This document shows positions 8,586 through 12,896 of a stretch of 12,896 nucleotides of DNA, in pieces. The first letter of the stretch is position 1, and every line of letters begins with the position of its first letter. This DNA comes from W-Chloroflexi-9 sp045863195 (GTDB lineage Bacteria > Chloroflexota > Dehalococcoidia > UBA2979): positions 1 to 12,896 of the forward strand of contig BTUI01000021.1 in assembly GCA_045863195.1 (NCBI GenBank), read 5' to 3'. Below the pieces are notes generated by a model. The model was not told the DNA's origin and ran no database searches. It saw only the letters and a list, made by a program, of their open reading frames with translations. Both the position numbers and the translations under genes were made by a program.

Positions 8586-10223
8586 CTACGTTCGGACCAG
8601 AAAGGCTGTTGGGATCAAGGCACTCAAGAACAAGCTGAGCGAGTATATCCGCCTTGCGCGCGACGGCGAGGTGATCCTGGTCACCGACCGCGACGAGGTG
8701 GTGGTGGAGATCAGCACACCTCGCACGGTGGTGAGCGGGCGCGTCTCCCGGTGGGAGGCATTTGTGAACGACGAGGAGCTTCGTGGCCGCCTCACGCGCG
8801 CGCGCCAGGGCCGGAGCCTGGCGCTCGACCTCCTGCAACAGCAGCCGCTCGAAGCGCCGCCCGTCGATCTTCTGCTGGCGCTCGAGTCCGCGCGAGAGGA
8901 GCGAAGCTGAATGCCGAGCACCATCGACTCCAGCGTCCTGCTCGCAATCCTGCAAGGGGAGCCGACGGCCTCCGTTGCAGTGAAGCTGTGGGGCGCCGTG
9001 CAGCCCGCCTCCGGCGCCGTGCAGCCCGCCTCTGGCGCCGTGCGGTGGTGCTCCGGAGCCGTGCCGCGCTGTCCCGGCGCCGTGCAGCCCGCCCCTGGCG
9101 CCGTGCAGCCCGCCCCTGGCGCCGTGCAGCCCGCCCGTGGCGCCGTGCAGCCCGCCCCTGGCGCCGTGCAGCCCGCCCCTGGCGCCGTGCAGCCCGCCTC
9201 TGGCGCCGTGCAGCCCTGCTCCGGCCGCCGTGCAGCGGTCTCTCCGCGCCGCGCAGCCCTGCTCCGGCGCCGCGCAGAGGTGCACCAGCGCCGTGCAGTC
9301 CTGGTCCAACCATCGTGCAGAGGTGCCCCGGCGCCGCGCAGCCCTGCTCCGGCCGCCGTGCAGAGGTGCCCCGGCGCCGTGCAGCCCTCCTCCGGCGCCG
9401 GCGAGGTCTCGCGGTTGTAGAGCAGATCCAGATTGTACTCGTTGGCGCGGGCGCGATCCCCGACGGTGAGGTGGTGGGCGCGGCCGGAGCGGTTGAGCGC
9501 CTTGAGCCGGAAGAAGCTGCGCCCATCCAGCTCGTCCAGCTCGTCGTGGGCCGCGGGCAGGTCCCGGCGGCGGTTCGCCTGGGTCGCCGTGCCCTGCGCA
9601 AGTGCCGCGGCCAGCTCCTTGCCCTCGGCGAGGTGCCCGTCGCTCGCGCCCTCCTCCTTGAAGAGGGCCTCGTGAGCCTCGACGATGTCCGCGAGGGCCT
9701 GAATCTGCTGGGCCAGGCGGTCCGCCCTGCCCCTCGTGGGCGAGGTCGCCTTCTCCAACGCGCCGAGCGCCTCCCCGGTCAGGGCTGCATGTCCGATGGC
9801 CAGGGTGCGGACCCGCCCCTTCTTGGCGCTCCCCACGGCCGCAGCCACCGCCTTGCCGTTGGCCGAGTGAGCGCCGAAGCGCGCCGTGTACGAGGCGTTG
9901 GCCGCCTCCAACGCGGCGAGGTCCGCCTCCAGCGCCTCTGTCTTCTTCACCCCCCAGCCGTTGGCCGCGAGCCCCTCGGCATCCCGCCGGGCCAGCGTCA
10001 GGCTGAGCCGCGTCTGCGCGATCACGGCGGGGCTGGACAGCCGATCTCCTTGTTCAAGGTCCGAGGGCACCGGCCGGAGGGCGGCGCGCAGCGCCTCGAT
10101 CTCGCTCTCGACCGAGGCGGCCGGGTCGCGCCCTACGGCGCTGATCGCCCGGAGGATCGCGTTTGCGAGCAGGGTGAACAGCTCCTCGTGGTGGCCCCTG
10201 GGCGTAGAACAGGAGCTGACCAC
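8586..10223 (-). CDS. helical protein of unknown function running into the repeat array
   Basis: I do not recognise the family. From the GTG at 10223, residues ~10-277 look like a genuine protein with high third-position GC. It is Ala/Glu/Leu-rich and largely helical, for example EIEALRAALR, ADLAALEAANASYTARFG, RADRLAQQIQALADIVEAHE and RANEYNLDLLYNR. No signal peptide, membrane segment or catalytic motif is visible. From about residue 278 (base ~9392) the frame enters the tandem repeats and reads GCTAPGA-type heptads, interrupted where 22-bp units shift the phase. It then crosses the toxin and antitoxin genes in antisense to a stop at 8586-8588. Everything after ~9000 is probably not natural coding sequence, so the original stop seems lost. 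The natural N-terminus probably lies in the other frame further upstream (10199-10536). A coiled or structural role is conceivable but unsupported. Confidence 0.55.
   Translation of the reverse strand: MVSSCSTPRGHHEELFTLLANAILRAISAVGRDPAASVESEIEALRAALRPVPSDLEQGDRLSSPAVIAQTRLSLTLARRDAEGLAANGWGVKKTEALEADLAALEAANASYTARFGAHSANGKAVAAAVGSAKKGRVRTLAIGHAALTGEALGALEKATSPTRGRADRLAQQIQALADIVEAHEALFKEEGASDGHLAEGKELAAALAQGTATQANRRRDLPAAHDELDELDGRSFFRLKALNRSGRAHHLTVGDRARANEYNLDLLYNRETSPAPEEGCTAPGHLCTAAGAGLRGAGAPLHDGWTRTARRWCTSARRRSRAARRGETAARRPEQGCTAPEAGCTAPGAGCTAPGAGCTAPRAGCTAPGAGCTAPGAGCTAPGQRGTAPEHHRTAPEAGCTAPEAGCTAPHSFTATEAVGSPCRIASRTLESMVLGIQLRSSRADSSASRRSTGGASSGCCCRRSSARLRPWRARVRRPRSSSSFTNASHRETRPLTTVRGVLISTTTSSRSVTRITSPSRARRIYSLSLFLSALIPTAFLVRT
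8599..8910 (+). CDS. Phd/YefM-type antitoxin, start codon not recognisable
   Basis: The N-terminus KAVGIKALKNKLSEYIRLAR followed by DGEVILVTDRDEVVVEI is the DNA-binding fold of Phd-like antitoxins, which repress their own operon and neutralise a PIN-domain toxin through a C-terminal tail (here ending LLLALESAREERS). The stop TGA (8908-8910) directly abuts the ATG of the toxin remnant, the normal antitoxin-toxin arrangement. Homologues usually begin with Met-Lys/Arg-Ala-Val-Gly; here the codons around 8596-8604 read ACC AGA AAG. No ATG, GTG or TTG occurs in frame between the stop at 8488 and the ATG at 8671. Initiation at 8671 would remove most of the DNA-binding fold. Either an unusual start is used (CTG at 8554 and ATT at 8563 are in frame) or the 5' end was lost. 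The boundary given is where family similarity starts. Confidence 0.7.
   Translation, partial: RKAVGIKALKNKLSEYIRLARDGEVILVTDRDEVVVEISTPRTVVSGRVSRWEAFVNDEELRGRLTRARQGRSLALDLLQQQPLEAPPVDLLLALESAREERS
8911..9420 (+). pseudogene. PIN-domain (VapC-like) toxin truncated by tandem repeats
   Basis: The ATG at 8911 follows the antitoxin stop without a gap and has GAGAGGAG a few bases upstream. The first residues, MPSTIDSSVLLAILQGEP, match the N-terminus of PIN-domain RNase toxins, including the first catalytic Asp (D6) in the hydrophobic strand. After about residue 25 the similarity stops and the frame runs into the 21-bp repeat array, reading GAVQPASG/GAVQPAPG over and over until TAG at 9418-9420. 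The remaining PIN acidic residues and the rest of the ~130-residue domain are missing, so no RNase activity is expected. A 169-residue fusion could still be made. I infer that a recombination event involving the repeat array replaced the toxin body. Confidence 0.6.
9001..9402. repeat. 19-unit tandem repeat array, 21-bp unit
   Basis: Units begin with CAG at 9001, 9022, (9043), (9064), 9085, 9106, 9127, 9148, 9169, 9190, 9211, 9233, 9254, 9275, 9296, 9318, 9339, 9361 and 9382; the two in parentheses are diverged. A partial unit (GGCGCCGTG) precedes at 8992. The shared core is GGCGCCGTGCAGCCC. Units at 9085-9210 are nearly identical (CAGCCCGCCCCTGGCGCC). Those after 9211 are more varied and mix CAGCCCTGCTCC and CAGAGGTGCC types. 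Three units (9211, 9296, 9339) are 22 bp. The array is free of stops in several frames on both strands: GAVQPAP on plus and GCTAPGA on minus. Confidence 0.97.
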
Positions 10224-10536
10224 GCTCGGGCGGGCGATCCTGCCGCATGGCGCGTGCGTTGTATCCTGAGCCCGTGCGGTAGCTCTCGGGACCGCCGCGC
10301 AGATCCACCCCCTCGTGGCGCGGATCGATCAGGATGCCGATGGCCTCATGCCCCGTCAGCGAGCGGCGGACCAGACCGTAGGACCGCCTGCCCAGGAGCG
10401 CCTGCCTCTCGCGCCCGGGCGGATAGGAACCTTCATCGCGGTTTCGGGAGCGCGAGGCGGGTTCACGGGGGGCGGGTTGCGTGGGAGAGGAGGCCGGGGG
10501 AGGGTTGGCGGGGGCGCCAAGGTCAGGAGCGACCAT
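10199..10536 (-). pseudogene. N-terminal part of the helical protein, separated by a frameshift
   Basis: From the ATG at 10536 the frame gives a Pro-rich stretch (APANPPPASSPTQPAPREP) and then SYGLVRRSLTGHEAIGILID, HEGVDLRGGPESYRTGSGYN and MRQDRPPERGQLLFYAQG. Third-position GC is high as far as ~10205. Beyond that the same frame becomes unnatural (PPRGAVHPARKRDPP), while the neighbouring minus frame takes over with HHEELFTLLANAIL. Removing one base from the four-C run at 10195-10198 (plus strand) would join the two as ...FYAQGHHEELFTLLANAIL. I infer a single gene broken by a one-base insertion, or a sequencing error. The Pro-rich start may be a linker or may not be translated. Family not recognised. 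Confidence 0.5.
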
Positions 10537-10579
10537 CGGGCGGTGGGCGCCACGGGCTCTGGCGCGTTGTAGTGGGTAG

Positions 10580-10978
10580 TTTTGTGCGGGGCGATGGGTC
10601 GAAGCGGGCGGCCAGCAGTGCGCGGGGGACCTGTGCAGCCCGCCCTTCGCCGACTTCGCGGCGATGCAGGCCTCGCTGACGGCTGCCTACCTGGAGGTCG
10701 CAGCGATCCTCGGCGCGTCGGTGGCCCCGGTGGGCCCGGCGTGGCGGGCGTCGCTGTCCGAGGCGCCGGGGATTGGCCTCTTCTCGCCGGACGGCAGCCA
10801 CCCGTCCAAGGCGGGCACGTACCTCGCGGTGGCCGTCTTCCACGCGGCCCTGCTCGGCGCGTCCCCCGAGGGCGCCACGTTCCTGGGAGGCGTCAACGGC
10901 GCGGACGCGGCCACCCTCCAGGGCGTGGCGGCGCACGCGGCGCTCGATGACCCGGGCGCGTGGTCCCTGCTCTGGTAG
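10580..10978 (+). pseudogene. C-terminal fragment of SGNH/GDSL-type hydrolase
   Basis: The frame is open from 10580, after a TAG at 10577-10579, to TAG at 10976-10978. The first ATG in frame is internal (10664, MQASLTAAYLEVAAIL). Family-like sequence already starts before it (QCAGDLCSPPFADFAAMQ, from ~10613), so that ATG is not a natural start. The diagnostic part is SPDGSHPSKAGTYLAVAVFHAALLG: Asp-x-x-His is block V of SGNH hydrolases, holding the catalytic Asp and His. The N-terminal GDS block with the nucleophilic Ser, and the Gly and Asn blocks, are missing. The complete enzyme would have been an esterase/lipase-like hydrolase, probably exported. The fragment is too short to be active. It begins just beyond the minus-strand helical protein, another sign of a recombination boundary. 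Confidence 0.6.
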
Positions 10979-11137
10979 CGCCACCCTGCACCGGAGTGGG
11001 CGCGAGGGCCTGCGTGTAGCGCGCCGCTCCGCCCGTCCCCGTGGCGAACGGTGCGAGCCCGATCAGGAAGGCCGCGAGGCGGGCATGCCAGATCCCCGTG
11101 TCCGCAAGGCGCAGGGGCGCCACCCCCGCCGCCACGC

Positions 11138-11605
11138 CTACCGCCGCACGCGCCCGACGTGTCCACCGTTCGCCCGCACGAGTTCCGCCGACGCGAGCCG
11201 CACGAGGCTTCGCTCCGAGCCTCCGCCGCCGTAGACGACGGGCGTCTCCAGGACGCGCTCGTCCACGAGGAAGCGCGCCACATAGCCGAATGGAGGGGTC
11301 CCGCCGCACGGGTAGCCGGTCAGCGAGAGCATCTCGTCCGGCGTGGCCGGGCGCGCCGACGGGACGCCGACCAGCTTCGCCGCCCGCGAGCCGCTCGCCC
11401 GGTCCTCGCCCTTCACGACGGCCACGATGAGCCCGCCGTCCGCCCCCACGAGGCAGATGCTCTTGACGAAGTCCGTCGGCTGGGCACCCGCGACCTCGGC
11501 GGCCTCCGCCACCGAGTGACACGACTGGCCGAAGACCAGGTGGTCCCCCCGGATCCCGCGCGCCGCCATGTCCTCCACGAGCCTCTGCTCGAACGCCTCG
11601 TCCAT
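11138..11605 (-). CDS. YbaK/ProX-family aminoacyl-tRNA deacylase
   Basis: These editing enzymes hydrolyse mischarged tRNA (for example Cys- or Ala-tRNA-Pro) in the cytoplasm. The 155-residue product is the usual size for a free-standing member. It shows QPTDFVKSICLV (residues 42-53) with the conserved Lys48 at the active site, VAVVKGEDR in the central strand, GYPCGGTPPFG (97-107) matching the family's G-x-x-x-GG-x-PPFG loop, and VVYGGGGSERSLVRLASAEL near the end. I chose the ATG at 11605 because GAGG is correctly spaced before it; the in-frame GTG at 11609-11611 overlaps that site. The gene stands alone: 633 bases separate it from the transporter stop upstream, and the sequence beyond its stop faces the hydrolase fragment. 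Substrate specificity cannot be read from the sequence. Confidence 0.94.
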   Translation of the reverse strand: MDEAFEQRLVEDMAARGIRGDHLVFGQSCHSVAEAAEVAGAQPTDFVKSICLVGADGGLIVAVVKGEDRASGSRAAKLVGVPSARPATPDEMLSLTGYPCGGTPPFGYVARFLVDERVLETPVVYGGGGSERSLVRLASAELVRANGGHVGRVRR

Positions 11606-11611
11606 GGTCAC

Positions 11612-12189
11612 ACCTCGTCATTGGAGGGGCGTCACCGTAGCTCACCGCCCGCACTCAGTCCAGGGGGCGCGCGTCACTTCCAGGCGCCCTGATCGCCCCC
11701 GGTCGCGACGCGGCCCCTCCACGCCGGCATGCCGCCCGGGCGCGGGCCCCGGCCCGGGCAGCGCAGAACGTTGAGGACCTGGCGGGGCGGCAGGAGCTGC
11801 TGGCGGTGATGCGGACTGGGGGCGCCACTTCGACTCTGCCTCCCGGGGCCGCTCAGCACGCGTGTTCGAGTGACCACGCAGCGCGGGGCTGCCGGCGTGC
11901 AGCGGCGCACTGCCGGTGCCCGCGTGCTGGTGCGCGAATCTCCACCGGCGCCGGCTGACGCCCCGCCCCCGGCCTCCCGCGCCCCCCTCGGCACCGGTGA
12001 CGACCCCACCGCCGGCTCCCGTGGTGCCACCCGTCACCCGTGCGGACCACACCGCCAGCTCCCGTCTGGTGGGTGGTCGAGCGTGACGGACCCCTGCCCG
12101 GCACCCGTATGGGGGCCGGCACGCCGGACGGACGTCCCAACGGTACCCGTCGGCGTGATCGCCAGGGCTGACGGGCGGTGCCTCGGCGC
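11612..12189. other. long non-coding stretch between transporter and deacylase genes
   Basis: No frame here looks like protein: those that stay open are Arg/Pro/Gly-rich readings of GC-rich DNA without family features. It holds an imperfect direct repeat (CACCGCCGGCTCCCGTGGTG from about 12007, and a copy from about 12050 with small differences), a GC-rich inverted repeat around two GCCCGGGC copies near 11734-11760, and a hairpin at 12098-12119. The promoter of the deacylase gene must lie in its lower part, but I see no clear -35/-10 pair. Confidence 0.5.
12098..12119 (-). terminator. candidate hairpin downstream of the peptide transporter
   Basis: CCGGC (12098-12102) pairs with GCCGG (12115-12119), extended by CCC (12104-12106) with GGG across a bulged A, leaving a loop around GTAT. 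It lies about 125 bases after the transporter stop in its direction of transcription. No T-run follows, so confidence is low. Confidence 0.25.
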
Positions 12190-12210
12190 CCGGAGGTGGG
12201 GGGGCAGTCC

Positions 12211-12260
12211 GACGCTACCCCCCGCGACCCCCCGCTACCCCCCGCTACCCCACGCTCCCC
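12211..12260. repeat. five tandem copies of a 10-bp unit across the transporter stop codon
   Basis: Successive decamers from 12211 read GACGCTACCC, CCCGCGACCC, CCCGCTACCC, CCCGCTACCC and CACGCTCCCC. The CTA of the fourth copy (12245-12247) is the TAG stop of the minus-strand transporter, so the repeat spans the end of the coding region. Confidence 0.85.
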
Positions 12261-12896
12261 CGGGCCTGCGCTGCGGGCGGATCGGCGCTCGCGTCGCGGA
12301 TCAGGCGGCGGAGCGTCGGGACGAGGGCCATCAGCAGAGCTCCGGCGACCAGGGTCCCGGCGCCGAGCTTGGTGAACAGCGCGGCATAGTCGGCGTTGGT
12401 CGCCAGCGCCGTCGTGCCGGCTGGCTCGGGCACCATTCCCGAGAAGTCCCCGGCGAAGATGGAGGCCAGGCCCGTGACGAGCATCCAGCTCCCCATCATG
12501 ATGCCCTGGTACTTCACCGGCGCCAGCTTGCCGATCATCGCATAGCCGATGGGGGAGATCAGCAGCTCGCCGATGGACTGGAGCACGTAGCTGAGGAAGA
12601 GCCAGAAGAAGGGGGAGCGGCCCGTGGAGTCGGCCAGGGAGATCCCGACCGGGAGCACCAGGAAGCCGAGGCCCATCAGGAACAGCGACGCCGTGAACTG
12701 CTGCGGGATGTCGATCCAGAAGCCGCGCTTGCGCAGCCGCGCGAACAGGGCCGCGAGCAGCGGGCCGACGACGACGATGACCACCGTGTTGATGTTCTGG
12801 ACCCACTGCGGCGCGACGCTCACGCCCCACACGTTCAGGTCCACGTTGTTCACCGCGAAGAGCTGCAGGCCGTTCGGGGCCATCTGGTAGAGGGAC
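12245..12896 (-). CDS. POT/PTR-family proton-coupled peptide transporter, N-terminal part outside window
   Basis: Only the C-terminal 216 residues are present; the frame continues past the window edge (SLYQMAPNGLQLFAVNNVD). POT proteins import di- and tripeptides with protons across the inner membrane using 12 or more helices. Diagnostic is SIGELLISPIGYAMIGKLAP, the conserved family segment with its Glu, followed by YQGIMMGSWMLVTGLASIFAG. Hydrophobic segments include QNINTVVIVVVGPLLAALFA, FTASLFLMGLGFLVLPVGI, PFFWLFLSYVLQSIGELLIS, GIMMGSWMLVTGLASIFAG and FTKLGAGTLVAGALLMALV, matching the second half of the fold. The C-terminus is a short charged tail ending in Ala/Pro-rich residues within the decamer repeats. 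The long loop AGTTALATNADYAALFT before the last helix is usual. Substrate range cannot be assigned. Confidence 0.95.
   Translation of the reverse strand, partial: SLYQMAPNGLQLFAVNNVDLNVWGVSVAPQWVQNINTVVIVVVGPLLAALFARLRKRGFWIDIPQQFTASLFLMGLGFLVLPVGISLADSTGRSPFFWLFLSYVLQSIGELLISPIGYAMIGKLAPVKYQGIMMGSWMLVTGLASIFAGDFSGMVPEPAGTTALATNADYAALFTKLGAGTLVAGALLMALVPTLRRLIRDASADPPAAQARGSVG

Noticed and set aside
8377..9309. Extension of the methyltransferase frame upstream to 9309 (551 residues)
   Set aside because: Upstream of ~8376 it is the antisense of the palindrome, antitoxin, toxin and repeats (LHGARGG heptads) and has no methyltransferase similarity.
9001..9402. Possibility that the tandem repeats are a CRISPR array
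   Set aside because: Units of 21-22 bp follow each other directly with no unique spacers, and there are no cas genes nearby.
8751..10679. A 642-residue plus-strand frame across the repeat array and helical gene
   Set aside because: Composition is Arg/Ala/Pro-rich shadow sequence with no recognisable domain; it exists because the repeat and GC-rich DNA lack stops.
11642..12052. Minus-strand frame of 136 residues between transporter and deacylase genes
   Set aside because: Gly/Arg/Pro-rich with no ribosome binding site or family feature; treated as non-coding.

Overview
The window is very GC-rich DNA with a strong preference for G or C at third codon positions. It carries a surface protein that joins CDDGNPCT-type cysteine repeats to a beta-propeller, a style typical of myxobacteria. 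The source is most likely a myxobacterium or another member of the Myxococcota. That placement is inferred from style and not from a marker gene.

Layout. (i) 1-2199, plus strand: the C-terminal part of a secreted Cys-rich/propeller protein, then a six-helix membrane protein of unknown role. (ii) 2247-8376, minus strand: a defence-like pair. Its complete member is an 1800-residue DEAH helicase with a DUF1998 zinc domain and a possible C-terminal nuclease domain, resembling DruE of Druantia and related helicase/DUF1998 defence proteins. Directly upstream, four bases away, is the C-terminal remnant of an Eco57I-like DNA methyltransferase whose catalytic part is gone. (iii) 8377-10978: a zone of broken genes. 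It holds a 75-bp folded palindrome with integron attC-like ends, a Phd-type antitoxin without a recognisable start codon, a PIN toxin cut after about 20 residues, a 19-unit array of 21-bp tandem repeats, a minus-strand helical protein of unknown function with an apparent frameshift, and the C-terminus of an SGNH hydrolase. (iv) 11138-12896, minus strand: a complete YbaK/ProX-type tRNA deacylase, about 630 bases without a gene, and the C-terminal half of a POT-family peptide transporter that runs off the window.

Working together. The helicase and methyltransferase were clearly co-transcribed and probably formed a DNA-modification-linked anti-phage system. With the methyltransferase reduced to its tail, the helicase is either an orphan or depends on a modification enzyme elsewhere. 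The neighbouring pile of fragments (toxin-antitoxin remnant, repeat array, truncated enzymes) suggests repeated deletion and insertion at a defence or genomic-island boundary. The tRNA deacylase and peptide transporter look like ordinary housekeeping genes flanking it. I found no rRNA, tRNA, CRISPR array, transposase or integrase.
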